DNA of 64,000 nucleotides from an uncultured Bacteroidia bacterium (GCA_903923905.1 CAIXZH010000009.1:1-64000); one strand, 5' to 3'; shown: positions 45,173-55,537, counted from the first letter of the stretch. Notes: a model not told the origin generated them from the letters alone. Program-made: numbers and translations.

Positions 45173-47200
45173 TTATTTTTTTTGAGGTATTTCTGGTCGT
45201 GAGATCCCTTCACGGTAAAGAATCCGCCAGGTATTTTCAGGGAAAATGTCATTCATAAACAGTGGTTGTGGAAGCCATACACGGAAAAGATTTTTCGAAC
45301 TGTATTGGTTACCTGCAGATGCGTAATCACACATAACCAGGTTGATCTGTTTGTGGTCGAAGAAGTGGGTATACCGGTAAAGGAAAGGAACCTCGAATGC
45401 CATCCATACCTCAGCAGGTTTTGATGCAGCCGCAACTAAATCGACATACTGATCCGGGGAGTTTGCAGTTCGGGTTGGCGCTGGCAAAACATATTTCAAA
45501 CCGCCCAGCTCCCCTTTCTTCTCCCATTTTGTATCCAGGGGAAGAAGCCACAGGTTGTAATTTTCATTTTTTACCATGCGGTTATCGAGTGCCAGAACGA
45601 TTGGTCCCCTCATTACAGCCAGCTCATTGACACTTCCGGGCGCCCGGATAATCCGCCCCCGAAGATCCAATTCCAACCGTATCTGATCCCCTTTTTTCCA
45701 ATTCCGTTCAATCCGGGCATAAGAACCTGGAGTACATGTGATCACCTCTTCATTGACCATAAGGGTCGTATTCCGGCTCCAGGAAGGTATTCGAAGGGTG
45801 AGGGTAAAACGTTCTGGTTGTGGCAAATCCACACGAATCATGATCTCCTTATTCACGGGATAATCAGTCTCCTGTGCCAGTTTGATTTCAGTTCCACTCC
45901 CAAGTTTCTGGGTCCAGGTTCCCTGATTGTAAAGATTAATCACAGGTCCCGATTTCCCCTTCATGACTGACCACCCCGGAGTAATCAGCATTCCTCTTGG
46001 ACCATTGGCAACACAGCAACTCGACTCGCAAACCGGGACCTGCATTGGGGAAGGCATTCTTTCTCCGGTAAGGGGTGAGAAATAGGCCCACCATTTACCT
46101 TCGTCAGCCATGGCACCCAAAAGGGCATTGTAGAGTGAGACCTCCATTTGATCGGCCCAAACGGGATCACCCGTCAACCGCAATAACTGATAACATAGCT
46201 TCATCCATGTCACGGTAACACAAGTTTCCATGGGCTGCTCGAGCATTTCAGACTGGCGGTTGGCGCCATCGCACCACAATTCGCCACTTGACCCGGAACC
46301 AACGATCATGATTTCCTTTTTGAGGAGGCTTTTACCAAACTTTACGACCGCATCCAAAAGACGTTGCTCACCTGTGACACGGTATAACTCGCACAAACCT
46401 TCGTAACACGACATCATCTCATATCCTTTTGGAGCGGCAATGAGAATTGGGTCCACACCTGCGAGGGCATCTTCGATCAGGTGTAGACCTTTGGGATTAT
46501 AATCATTCGGTTCGCTCCACAATTTTACAAGATACTTAGCAAAATCAAGGTATTTTTTTTCGCCAGAGCGCTCGTAGACCAAAACTACCGGTTCAAGTAT
46601 CGAGCAGGATGACAACGATCCGATGATCTGAAGCCCGGTCTCGGTTAGTTTTTTCTTCCCCGGACCTGCAATATCAATCAGGGCATCGGTAGCACGGCAG
46701 GCTGCTTTTAACGACTCCTTATCGCCCGTCTGATCGTAATGTGCGATCAACCCTAATAGGGCATATTTCCTTCCCCAGATATCCCAGTAACCAAAATCAT
46801 TTTCTCTTGAATAGCTGCTGAGACGTCCATCGGATTCCTGTCCCTTAAGCAATTCATATACAGCATGGTCCAGAATGTCGCGGGAAGTGGATGAAGGTTG
46901 CCATGCGTAGGCCATGGCCGCAGAGGTAAACCACTTCCCCCAGAATTCACCCGCAAAACCACCTCCATTGTCCAGCTTGTTTTTGAAAGGTAAGGAATAG
47001 AGCGAATGGTTTTTATCCATTACTCCGTTTACCACACAATTTCTCATCTTTTGCCCGATTACACCCTCAATTTTGGCAGACGAAAAAACTCCGGGTGAAA
47101 AAACATCGCGCTGAGCGTTCACCAAAACCGGAGGAAAAATGGTACAAAAACCGAATATCCCCATTAAAAACAGTGTACGTTTAATAAGCATAGGATTCAT
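45173..47200 (-). CDS. GH127 beta-L-arabinofuranosidase family (DUF1680)
   Basis: A 675-residue exported (alpha/alpha)6 enzyme. The zinc-thiolate site of the family is visible: E325 and C327 in METCVTVTW, and C395 and C396 in CESSCCVANGPRG, matching the Glu and Cys ligands of known GH127 enzymes. YEMMSCYEGLCELYRVTG lies before it. Family members release beta-L-arabinofuranose from extensin-like or arabinan side chains, and some act on other furanosides in rhamnogalacturonan II. It is translationally close to GH78 (2-base gap). Confidence 0.92.
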   Translation of the reverse strand: MNPMLIKRTLFLMGIFGFCTIFPPVLVNAQRDVFSPGVFSSAKIEGVIGQKMRNCVVNGVMDKNHSLYSLPFKNKLDNGGGFAGEFWGKWFTSAAMAYAWQPSSTSRDILDHAVYELLKGQESDGRLSSYSRENDFGYWDIWGRKYALLGLIAHYDQTGDKESLKAACRATDALIDIAGPGKKKLTETGLQIIGSLSSCSILEPVVLVYERSGEKKYLDFAKYLVKLWSEPNDYNPKGLHLIEDALAGVDPILIAAPKGYEMMSCYEGLCELYRVTGEQRLLDAVVKFGKSLLKKEIMIVGSGSSGELWCDGANRQSEMLEQPMETCVTVTWMKLCYQLLRLTGDPVWADQMEVSLYNALLGAMADEGKWWAYFSPLTGERMPSPMQVPVCESSCCVANGPRGMLITPGWSVMKGKSGPVINLYNQGTWTQKLGSGTEIKLAQETDYPVNKEIMIRVDLPQPERFTLTLRIPSWSRNTTLMVNEEVITCTPGSYARIERNWKKGDQIRLELDLRGRIIRAPGSVNELAVMRGPIVLALDNRMVKNENYNLWLLPLDTKWEKKGELGGLKYVLPAPTRTANSPDQYVDLVAAASKPAEVWMAFEVPFLYRYTHFFDHKQINLVMCDYASAGNQYSSKNLFRVWLPQPLFMNDIFPENTWRILYREGISRPEIPQKK

Positions 47201-47335
47201 TTTTTGATAATATTGAATGCAGAATTAAAATCATAGAATAGGGAACCTTTAAATTTAAAACTTTCTTAGAAAATTAAAATTATTGACTAAGAAATTTAAT
47301 GTGCGACGATATCCCATACTCTCGATCTGACCAAT

Positions 47336-47638
47336 TTACCTGCCGGACCTTCTGTCTTCATAAAAGTCGATAAAAACAAAATCTACCCCTGCATAGGCTA
47401 GCCACTCGCCATGTTGTCGGATAATGCTTCTATTATTCGAAGCATATTGACCAAGTTCAGGTGTTCCCCAATAGTTACCCGACCATATGGGTTGATGCCA
47501 GGTGGTATAAGCCAATCCAACTTTTTTGGCTGAATCCAGCCTGATGACCGAATAATCAGCAACAGATGATTTATCCTTCTGACATCCCGGGAAAATGGTT
47601 ATTATAAGGATTGTAAGTATATTAAAGAATTTATTCAT
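47336..47638 (-). pseudogene. truncated GH71/99-like gene (N-terminal fragment)
   Basis: A 100-residue lipoprotein start (MNKFFNILTILIITIFPGC) is followed by a first barrel strand VGLAYTTWHQPIWSGNYWGT, then RQHGEWLAYAGVDFVFIDFY and a stop at 47336. The two full homologues in this locus have the same order (IFYITWH..., LADAGVDAVFFDCTN...) and continue for another 450 or more residues. No continuation is found in any frame of the 135 bases before GH127, so the 3' part has been deleted. Confidence 0.75.
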
Positions 47639-47812
47639 AATAGAATCAGGATTTCTTTTTCATCTGACAAATCGGAAAATCTGTTGTAATCAGGATTTTT
47701 AAGAAAAGAGAAGAGATCGCGTCTGATTGAAATCTTATTCATATATATTAAATAGTAATTGATGTTTGGTGGTGGACAGTCAAATCCCGATTCCGGGCCA
47801 ATCAATTTTCAT

Positions 47813-47916
47813 CGCCATGAAAGGGTGATAATTTAATAACCGTGGGTGCAAACCCACGGATGAGATAACTCGCATATCTTCAGCCCAGAAGTGGGATGAA
47901 CAATTATGCAGATAAT
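47813..47916. repeat. REP-like extragenic palindrome
   Basis: The 305-base gap 47639-47943 has no gene. It contains CCGTGGGT (47840-47847), loop GCAA and ACCCACGG (47852-47859), a perfect 8-bp stem with a GNRA tetraloop. The stem is flanked by TGAAAGGGTG upstream and CAGCCCAGAAGTGGG downstream. This arrangement resembles mobile REP-type palindromes of environmental Bacteroidota. A related hairpin is at 50017. Confidence 0.6.
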
Positions 47917-47943
47917 ACAACCACTTCACAAATCAATTGATGT

Positions 47944-48186
47944 TCAAAATATTATCTTTTGTGAAAATAGAATAGTTCCTTCCTGAACTACCTTCCATGG
48001 TTCGACGCTGTTCCTGAATTCATTATTAGAACTGAGTTTTCGCTTGAAAAAAATTCCTTTAGGTTCTAGCCTTGTCCTAAAATCAAATGAATTCAATATT
48101 TCACTATAGTTCAATCTTATGGCTTCGATTGAATCCGGCTCAGCATATTCCATTTGAAAAAACCGATCAAGTATTAGAATATTCAT
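47944..48186 (-). CDS. small protein of unknown function, start abutting the GH78-like stop
   Basis: An 80-residue reading frame (MNILILDRFFQMEYAEPDSI at the start) that I do not recognise. The TAG stop of the upstream GH78-like gene is immediately followed by this ATG in the same frame, with no base between. It could be a coupled small gene, or leftover coding sequence of a decayed gene. No signal peptide or motif is visible. Confidence 0.35.
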   Translation of the reverse strand: MNILILDRFFQMEYAEPDSIEAIRLNYSEILNSFDFRTRLEPKGIFFKRKLSSNNEFRNSVEPWKVVQEGTILFSQKIIF

Positions 48187-49953
48187 CTATTTAGTCAATA
48201 TCTTAACTTCTTTAGGTGCTACAAATGAAGTCTTTACCGTTCCGTCAGCCATTTTTTTGTGTTCAATTTTTACGACTCCAAACGGAGTTGGGAAGGTCCC
48301 TTTCACCCAGAGCAAATCGCCCAGATGGGGTTCAATACAGATCACTTTACACCCCGGAACAATCACCTTAACTCCGAGGACATTTTCGGATAACCACGAT
48401 GTTGGTCCCGAAGACCAGCCATGACATAAACTGTGGCGTAAACTTTTATAGCAATACCCACCATAAGAGGAATGAACGTCAATTTTCCCTTCCGGGACAA
48501 TTTCGTCAATTCTGGCGCCATTCTTCAGCCAGTTGATATCAAAATCTTCCCAGAATGTGGTGGCGCCGAGGTCGAGCATACCGCCCCAATATTGCCGTAT
48601 ATTGTCTATTGCTCCCTGGTAATCCCCGGCCTTTGCACGGGCTTTAAGCATATAATATCCGTAGAAAGTCGACATTTTATGAACGCTGTCACGAGCCAGG
48701 ATTTTGGTATTGGCATTTTCAGCTGTCACTAATCCTGCAAGAGAAAGCAGTGCCGCGGCCTGTTTGGATTCGGCCATTCCCGGAATATGCCTTTTGAGTT
48801 TTCCACTGCTTTTCAGGCAGATTTCAGCAGTTTCGGGATCACCTAAAATTTTGCAGAGTTCTTCTCCTGCCTGAAAGGTCAATACCATCATCGATTGCAA
48901 ACCGGCATGGATGGCCTCAATATTCGCATTGGATGGCCAATCCAAGAAACGGGTCCCATCAAGAATCTCTTTCCCATTTGGATCAATTTTTGTAGCCAGC
49001 AGCCGCAATAATGCGCAGAGGTAAACCTTCTGTTGTTTAAGGTAATCCAGATTTCCCTGGTAATGGTACCAGTCGCGATGGATAAGAATCCACCACATCG
49101 AATAGGAGCTGATGCCGTTCATCCAGTTGGGAAGTGGGGTAATATCACGAACAAGATCAAGGCTTTTCGGCACTATACCTATGTTTCCGAAGACTGAAAT
49201 TATGGTCATGACCTCAGGGTGCATATCGCCGATCCAGACCAGCCGGTCACGTTTAATACCATCCCAAAGGTAATCCTGCATATTCAGATGAACAGTGTAA
49301 GCGCCTGTCATCCAAATTTTATTGAGAAGCTCATCATTACAACTGAACGAGCCCAGGTAGGGAATATCCCGGTAGGTAAAGATAGCGCTGACTTCTTTGA
49401 ACTCCACCTTGGTATCAGGGTCAACTATCTGAATGCTTGCAAAACGAAACCCTGAATTGCCAATTTCCAGACGGCCAAGCCAGGGTAATACCACAATAAA
49501 ATCGCGCATCGCATGGTCGTTGGTTGCCCCATCCTTTGAAATATTACTCAACGTTTCACTCACCGATTCGCCAAGACGGATACGGACTTTACCTGCAGGA
49601 TTGCTGTTATTAATGGTTGTTACCAGCTCAATGCCACCTTGAATCTCTCTTCCAAAATCAAGTATAATACCCGGTTTGGATTCTTTATCACTGATCAGGG
49701 TTAGATAAGTACCGCTGTTCAGGTCTGCCTGTCCAATACCTGGTTTAAGGATGCTCTCTGCGTTCAGCACTTGTTTGCTGGAGTGATTATCGAAAACCGA
49801 GACAATGCGGGTCGGCGTGAGGAATGTCTGCTTTAATGCTGTCGATCGTCCACGAATACCGTCATTCGCGAATACAGGGGGAAGCTGTGCAGATAATGTC
49901 TCTGAAACCATAAAAAGTAGGATTCCCAATAATTTTCGATAAGAAATTTTCAT
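48187..49953 (-). CDS. GH78-like alpha-L-rhamnosidase (short form)
   Basis: A 588-residue exported protein when started at ATG 49953, which gives the signal MKISYRKLLGILLFMVSETL. An ATG at 50004 would add 17 residues before the signal and is rejected. After a beta domain with the ligand-type strand GIILDFGREIQGGIELVTTI, the six-hairpin catalytic domain carries WDGIKRDRLVWIGDMHPEVM (the general acid region) and the late segment SLCHGWSSGPTSWLSENVLG. The C-terminal beta domain has VEPHLGD-type IEPHLGDLLWVKGTFPTPFG. It forms a pair with the GH71/99-like gene upstream. Confidence 0.88.
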   Translation of the reverse strand: MKISYRKLLGILLFMVSETLSAQLPPVFANDGIRGRSTALKQTFLTPTRIVSVFDNHSSKQVLNAESILKPGIGQADLNSGTYLTLISDKESKPGIILDFGREIQGGIELVTTINNSNPAGKVRIRLGESVSETLSNISKDGATNDHAMRDFIVVLPWLGRLEIGNSGFRFASIQIVDPDTKVEFKEVSAIFTYRDIPYLGSFSCNDELLNKIWMTGAYTVHLNMQDYLWDGIKRDRLVWIGDMHPEVMTIISVFGNIGIVPKSLDLVRDITPLPNWMNGISSYSMWWILIHRDWYHYQGNLDYLKQQKVYLCALLRLLATKIDPNGKEILDGTRFLDWPSNANIEAIHAGLQSMMVLTFQAGEELCKILGDPETAEICLKSSGKLKRHIPGMAESKQAAALLSLAGLVTAENANTKILARDSVHKMSTFYGYYMLKARAKAGDYQGAIDNIRQYWGGMLDLGATTFWEDFDINWLKNGARIDEIVPEGKIDVHSSYGGYCYKSLRHSLCHGWSSGPTSWLSENVLGVKVIVPGCKVICIEPHLGDLLWVKGTFPTPFGVVKIEHKKMADGTVKTSFVAPKEVKILTK

Positions 49954-50016
49954 TATAATAAATTTATTGATATAATTATGAATGGGATTACCCCTGAAAT
50001 GCATCCTAACCGTGCT

Positions 50017-50036
50017 ACCCGGTTTGTAAACCAGGT
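50017..50036. repeat. hairpin related to the REP-like element
   Basis: ACCCGGTTT and AAACCAGGT form a stem with one mismatch in the 185-base gap 50005-50189. The flanks (CCCCTGAAAT before, CCCACTG after) resemble those of the palindrome at 47813. Confidence 0.45.
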
Positions 50037-50189
50037 TGTCCCACTGTTCGTTGTTCCAATCTTCGATTGACCTCAGAGCGTTTTATCACTATTTCGCTAT
50101 GATTTGATTAATATTCAGCCGTTTATTCTCCATGCAAAAAAAATATATAGTCAGCTGCCTATAGGATTTTGGATATCCAACACTCCCAT

Positions 50190-52283
50190 TTAGCGAATGT
50201 TTTCTTCCCAGATGAAACGGTAGTTAAATCTCCTGTTTGGAGCTGTGTCTCCATCTGTACATAATGAAATCGGTGTTTTAAGGTCAGAAGCATTATCGCT
50301 CCATTTAAAGTCAAATAAGAATTTGGTTCCGGTTAGTCCAAGTAATTTTCGAGGAACAGACACCTCCAGTTTGTTACCAGCATAACTAAACGCTAAATCA
50401 GCCACTTTAATCCATGGATTTTCAGAATGCGCGGGGTCAAAACGCATTAAGGTTGACGTCTTTTCGTCCTTAATGTTTTTATTAATAATGAAATCATAGC
50501 CATACCATCCCGTTTCAGGGTTGTTGTCTGCGTCAATTAACAGCAACATCCAATTATTTCCTTTACAGGAGGTTAGTTTCTCTGCAGTTTCAGCATAAAA
50601 GGAGATGTTTTGCTTGTCGACTGCCACTTTGCCGGTAACAATATCATTTCTTCCCGATTCATTCTTATAATGCAATCCGCCGTACCCATTATGGTCCCGA
50701 TGCAAAACATCTCCCCTGGTATCCCTAAACTCATTAATTACTGTTTCCCAGTCACTAAATTGTCCGTCAATCTGAATTGGATGGATTCCTTTCTGTACCG
50801 TGACTGGCCTTATTCCTTTGTATCGCCTGATATTCTGAGCCATCTGCATGTAATAGTTATCGGTATATCCATCCTTCATGGGCTGAATGCACCGATTGAA
50901 TTCAGCGTTGTACTGATCGACAAAAAAGAAAGGACTTTTACGCTGCATAAACAGATAATTCTCCTGCTGATATTTTCCCGCTGTCCATTCATTCCAGTCA
51001 TTGATATAGAGCATTTCCGGATCACTTTTTAGCGCTTCATTCCATCTGTCCTGAAAATAGATTCCATACCCTTCGGGATTTTTAACAATTTTATTCAACC
51101 AGGGGACATAGGCGGAATCCGGAAGATCATATTGATTGAGTTGCGGCTCACCGGTTTCGCGGCGCCATGATTTACCCACCAGGCTTGATGGGTGTTGTGC
51201 CGGCGTAACGGCAGCCTCTTCCTTTATCCCGTTATGATTTGAAACCAGATCATCCGGATTCATCACTGACACATTTTTATTGCCCAGGTCATAACCAAAA
51301 CTCCAGTTATCTTCTGTTCCAACAAAGCGGTTGCCTGCCCACATGTAGTAACCCCACCACATCGTCCGTTTAGTAAAGAAGTTCTTCACTTCATTGGTAT
51401 AATCGGTATAGAATTCCTCAGTATAGTCGGGATTACCATAATGGGGATTATTGACATCGGTTTTTGCCGTAGCGTCAAAATGTGGATTTGGCTGTTTGAC
51501 GTCCTGCCCATTGGCATCAAACTTAGGGGTACCATTATACAACATCAATGGCTTACCATCCCAGTAAAACCAGAGATCAGGAAACTTGTTGACCTTGTAA
51601 ATCTTATCATAAAGGTCCTGTACAACGGTAACTACCGGACCATTAAATGCCCAGAAACAGAATTTTGGCACCTTATCCCCTTCAGCTTTCATCTTCTGCA
51701 TTGTTTTAAAAAGGACTTCCCATTCATCCCAATACCTGACAGCATTGGTGACATCCATGATCAGTACATCAACACCTGCATCGGAGAGCATCGACATATC
51801 CTTGCGGATCACATACTCATCCTGACTCAGGAAATATCCCATCTCTGGCTCACCCCAATGATACGAACCTTCGGTCCATAGCGGATGTTTGGCATCCAGG
51901 CGCGCAGCAGGATCCACCGTATAAATTTTAGATACATCGGCAGAATAGGGGGCTTTGAAATTTTTATAATTATCCTGCGTGTGCCATGTGATATAAAAAA
52001 TACTCACGACCCGTCTTTTGCCAGATTTGACAGGTCCCACTTCGTTGAGACCCGGCATTTGCCGACCGAGTGCATCCGATGCTACCCAAGTATCGGAGTA
52101 AAGATCCCTGAAAGAATCTTGTGTTTTAGCTGTATCGGATCCTTGCCTTACTTTAAAACCCGGCTCAATGGAATTCCCTTTATTTCCCTTTTCAATCCCA
52201 AATACCGAAGGTAAACCAACCAATTGAAAAACGACCAGAAAAAGTACTTGAATATTCAGATAATATAATTTACCATTCTTCAT
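50190..52283 (-). CDS. GH71/99-like glycoside hydrolase with C-terminal CBM9-like domain
   Basis: A 697-residue exported protein. A long N-terminal region is followed by WVASDALGRQMPGLNEVG, which introduces a TIM-barrel domain (VSIFYITWHTQDN; DMSMLSDAGVDVLIMDVTN; FCFWAFNGP; WFYWDGKPLMLYNG; ending INDWNEWTAGKYQQE near residue 445). A C-terminal domain (about 505-690: IQIDGQFSDWETVI, HRDHNGYGGLHYKN, GWYGYDFIINK) is like CBM9. The barrel recalls endo-acting GH99 and GH71 families, but the assignment is by pattern only. It is about 60% identical by eye to the second copy at 58138-59955 in the C-terminal domain. Confidence 0.75.
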   Translation of the reverse strand: MKNGKLYYLNIQVLFLVVFQLVGLPSVFGIEKGNKGNSIEPGFKVRQGSDTAKTQDSFRDLYSDTWVASDALGRQMPGLNEVGPVKSGKRRVVSIFYITWHTQDNYKNFKAPYSADVSKIYTVDPAARLDAKHPLWTEGSYHWGEPEMGYFLSQDEYVIRKDMSMLSDAGVDVLIMDVTNAVRYWDEWEVLFKTMQKMKAEGDKVPKFCFWAFNGPVVTVVQDLYDKIYKVNKFPDLWFYWDGKPLMLYNGTPKFDANGQDVKQPNPHFDATAKTDVNNPHYGNPDYTEEFYTDYTNEVKNFFTKRTMWWGYYMWAGNRFVGTEDNWSFGYDLGNKNVSVMNPDDLVSNHNGIKEEAAVTPAQHPSSLVGKSWRRETGEPQLNQYDLPDSAYVPWLNKIVKNPEGYGIYFQDRWNEALKSDPEMLYINDWNEWTAGKYQQENYLFMQRKSPFFFVDQYNAEFNRCIQPMKDGYTDNYYMQMAQNIRRYKGIRPVTVQKGIHPIQIDGQFSDWETVINEFRDTRGDVLHRDHNGYGGLHYKNESGRNDIVTGKVAVDKQNISFYAETAEKLTSCKGNNWMLLLIDADNNPETGWYGYDFIINKNIKDEKTSTLMRFDPAHSENPWIKVADLAFSYAGNKLEVSVPRKLLGLTGTKFLFDFKWSDNASDLKTPISLCTDGDTAPNRRFNYRFIWEENIR

Positions 52284-52294
52284 TGTTTAACTAT

Positions 52295-55200
52295 TTAGTA
52301 TTTTACACTTAATACCTTGACAGGCCCCAACAAACCGGAAGTCTGCAATGTATTGGTAGGGGTATATGGATTTACTGGACACCAGGTATTCCTTTGACCA
52401 ATGGGTTGTTTACTATCGCCAATCAATCGGTTCACCCAGGTGTTAACCACCTCTATCTTTAATATATTTACACCTGTTTTTACCTGATTTGTGATATCGA
52501 GTATATATGGTGCAGTCCATAAGCCCCCGGCATAAGAACCATTCAGGGTGACCTTGGCCATAGCGGTTACACTGCCAATATTTATCATAATCCTTTCCCC
52601 TGCAGGCAATTTATCCAGATTGAATTTGCAAGTATAGAAGGCTGTTCCTGAATAGTATTTGATCAGGTCATCCTGCGAAGCAGTCCAGTCTTGTAGCGTT
52701 TCGTAAATAACCGGTTCCAGGGGACCCCTTTGTGAAGCATTGAAATTGACGGTCCAGGGACCTTTGATATCAGCAAGGAGCAAGGAAACCGGATAATTGG
52801 ATTTAATGCCATTAACTGATGCTTTGCCTGCAGATTTACGGAAGACCACGAAGACACTTTCATAAGGTTCAAGTTTTAAAGGAACTGAAGTGGTATTGTC
52901 TTGTTGCACAAAGGCGGGAAGCGTTCGGATATTCCCTGTGGTGGCTTCCCAAAGTTCAGGCTGTAGTCCTTTAACTCTGAATTCAGGAGTAACAATCTGA
53001 GGCTCGGCTGTCTGATTTGATATAAAATAAATTTCGCTCTCACCATGTGTTCGGTGTCCGAAATGAATTGAAAGATCTTTGGGCAGCTTGCAGTCAGGGA
53101 CACATTTGATTAGCGAAAAAGCCTCATCCATTGTCAATCCATTAATAATCAATCCCTTTCCGTATTTTCGAGATTTTATTGTTACGCCATTCACTTCTCC
53201 CCATATATCAGAAGCCATCAACCGCACCTGATTATCAGCAGTAGGCTGGTTCTGTAAACTGGGTGATTTGTTTGGAGCAGGACCCATAACCACTGCACCA
53301 TCATTGACCAGTTGTTTGATTTTAGCCAGCAGTTCCGGACGCATAGTTTCGAGTTTTGGAAGTACCAATATCCGGTATTGGGTTCCATGAGGCAATGTAA
53401 TCAATCCATCCTTAACGGTCATGTATTTTTCAATGACCTCTGCATTCATATAATCAAACTGGTACCCTACCGGAAGAGCAGGATCGGTTACACCAGTCAT
53501 TTTAGGGGTATCTTCGCCAATAAAATAAGCAGCATCAGCAACGTTAAGTCCCTGCTGGAGCATGTAATTAGTTCGTTTCAAATATTGCGTGTAGACATCT
53601 ATCTGCGAAAACCAGGTATTTTTGCGGTTGAATTCATTTCCAAAACCGGCGTTCATACCCGGGTTTTTATCTTCATAGGGTTGGCTTATATAAACATGTA
53701 ACAGCGTATTATTGATTCCTTCGGCAAAAAAGCGATCCCCGCGTTGTTTGATTGTAGCCGGATAGCGACTAAAAGCACGACCTCCACAGGTATTTGATTC
53801 GGCTGATATTTTTGTTTTCCCATAAATATGTCCACAAGATGTTGCCGCACGGTTTTCGATGTCTCCAAGTTCCCCTTCGCTCCAGAACTCACCTCCTATT
53901 TCGTCCGATTGCCCACCATACATTAAAAATTCACTTGGAAAACCCCAATGGCCATAACACTCAAGCCAGGTACTCAGCCCAAATTTATGACTGATATCCC
54001 TTAGTCCACCTACATAATCATAGGCTACCTTGTCGGCAACCATGCGTCGTATGTCCCAGAGGAAACGGTCTGATTCCTCTTCGCTGTTTACGACAAACCC
54101 CCGGTAAACTGGCAGGTAAGGAATGGGATCATATCCGAATTTCAATTTGAACTCTGTCAAAAATCCATCAGTAAAATTCTGTCCTCCGGTTTCGTAACTA
54201 TCCTGAACAACAACCTTAAAGCACTTTCTGTCAGCTTCGGGAATCCGTTTCAGAATCTCACCCATAAAGGCATAGAAATGTTTTTCAATATGTTTTTTAC
54301 TCATCTTATCAGCCTCATAACCTGTTGCTTCAGGTGAAGCAGGGCCATTTACTGTGCCAGTTGGGGTCATTCCGGCACGGAGGATTACCCATTCTCCTTC
54401 GGGTACATCCCATTTAAGTGTCCCGTCAGCAGTGAGGTATTTTGTGATATCCAGAACTCTGGATGCGTCAATTACGGTAGCTTTATCATCCGGTTCAGAT
54501 TGTTTAGCCCACTGATAATCACGCCAATATGGCAGAGGTGTCGGGTGCATTTTGGCAAGAGTCTTTTCGCTGAAACGCTCCACGCGTGGAGCAGCTGCCA
54601 ATGTAACCTCAGCAAGTCCACACCCAGGTTTAGTATTTTTAATAATCAGGCGAAATCCTGTTGACCTGGTAGCAGGAAAAGAGACCACAACAGGGGCATA
54701 AGGATCAAATCCAACATTCAGTGCCGGGTTGGAACGGTTAATTTGAAATTCGGAGAGGTTCCGATAGGTTCCGTCCATTTCCTTTACCTGAAAGGTGGCC
54801 ATTACCAACATGGGTTTTTCAGTCGGACGTACTGAGAGACTACGTGCAGTAAATGGTTTTTCTGCTTCGAAATTAAGTGTAAATTCATCTCCGACAGGAA
54901 AAGTGATTCCGGTTTTTTTATTCCCATCAGTGAGTGAAGCAAGGTTAGAAACCACAGGAGACGAAGTAATTTTTCCGTTTTGATTATTTAATACCAGTTG
55001 ATCATCTTTGGGAACCGGATACGCGATAATCCTGACATCCTGGAAGATGTCTGTTGGTTTGTCTAATTTCTTCGAAAGTTTCTGTGGTCCTTTGACATGC
55101 AGTTCCGAGGCAGCTAAATAGCGCATCGACTCTTCTGGCTTTATCCACGGACCGCCTGACTGGCTCCAGCCCGGGGAGTTGAAGATCCCGATCTCAATAT

Positions 55201-55537
55201 TTAGTTTAGTAGCCGTTTTAAGCGCCTCATGCAGAATATCCCACCATTCGTCACTGAGCATTTTTACTTTCCCGTAAGGGACATCACTCAAACCGATATT
55301 CCCGATAAATGCCCGGTTAATCCCAGCCGCTTTCATCGAATAGAGATCTTTGATCACACCTTCCCTGGATATATTATCGGAGATCCAGTACCAGTATACG
55401 CTGATTTGCATCGAATCAGCGGGGGAAACAAAGCCACTTTCAAATTTTTCATCCGAAACTTTTTTGCTATAATTTACACAAGCCGCATTAATAAATAAAA
55501 TTGCAAGCCAACTAAATAGAATTAATAATTTTTTCAT
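52295..55537 (-). CDS. GH106 alpha-L-rhamnosidase
   Basis: A 1080-residue lipoprotein when started at ATG 55537 (MKKLLILFSWLAILFINAAC, lipobox Cys). An ATG at 55627 would add 30 polar residues before the signal. The Glyco_hydro_106 barrel begins VYWYWISDNISREGVIKDLY, with IEIGIFNSPGWSQSGGPWI, FKVVVQDSYETGGQNFTDGF and ISAESNTCGGRAFSRYPATI as conserved segments. The C-terminus holds a galactose-binding-like domain (LNGSYAGGLWTAPYILDITN). It should release alpha-L-rhamnose. In Bacteroides, GH106 enzymes act on rhamnogalacturonan II. It lies between the two GH71/99-GH78 cassettes. Confidence 0.9.
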   Translation of the reverse strand: MKKLLILFSWLAILFINAACVNYSKKVSDEKFESGFVSPADSMQISVYWYWISDNISREGVIKDLYSMKAAGINRAFIGNIGLSDVPYGKVKMLSDEWWDILHEALKTATKLNIEIGIFNSPGWSQSGGPWIKPEESMRYLAASELHVKGPQKLSKKLDKPTDIFQDVRIIAYPVPKDDQLVLNNQNGKITSSPVVSNLASLTDGNKKTGITFPVGDEFTLNFEAEKPFTARSLSVRPTEKPMLVMATFQVKEMDGTYRNLSEFQINRSNPALNVGFDPYAPVVVSFPATRSTGFRLIIKNTKPGCGLAEVTLAAAPRVERFSEKTLAKMHPTPLPYWRDYQWAKQSEPDDKATVIDASRVLDITKYLTADGTLKWDVPEGEWVILRAGMTPTGTVNGPASPEATGYEADKMSKKHIEKHFYAFMGEILKRIPEADRKCFKVVVQDSYETGGQNFTDGFLTEFKLKFGYDPIPYLPVYRGFVVNSEEESDRFLWDIRRMVADKVAYDYVGGLRDISHKFGLSTWLECYGHWGFPSEFLMYGGQSDEIGGEFWSEGELGDIENRAATSCGHIYGKTKISAESNTCGGRAFSRYPATIKQRGDRFFAEGINNTLLHVYISQPYEDKNPGMNAGFGNEFNRKNTWFSQIDVYTQYLKRTNYMLQQGLNVADAAYFIGEDTPKMTGVTDPALPVGYQFDYMNAEVIEKYMTVKDGLITLPHGTQYRILVLPKLETMRPELLAKIKQLVNDGAVVMGPAPNKSPSLQNQPTADNQVRLMASDIWGEVNGVTIKSRKYGKGLIINGLTMDEAFSLIKCVPDCKLPKDLSIHFGHRTHGESEIYFISNQTAEPQIVTPEFRVKGLQPELWEATTGNIRTLPAFVQQDNTTSVPLKLEPYESVFVVFRKSAGKASVNGIKSNYPVSLLLADIKGPWTVNFNASQRGPLEPVIYETLQDWTASQDDLIKYYSGTAFYTCKFNLDKLPAGERIMINIGSVTAMAKVTLNGSYAGGLWTAPYILDITNQVKTGVNILKIEVVNTWVNRLIGDSKQPIGQRNTWCPVNPYTPTNTLQTSGLLGPVKVLSVKY

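Noticed and set aside
51441-51881. 146-codon frame on the plus strand
   Set aside because: It is antisense to the first GH71/99-like gene, which has clear protein motifs along the same stretch.
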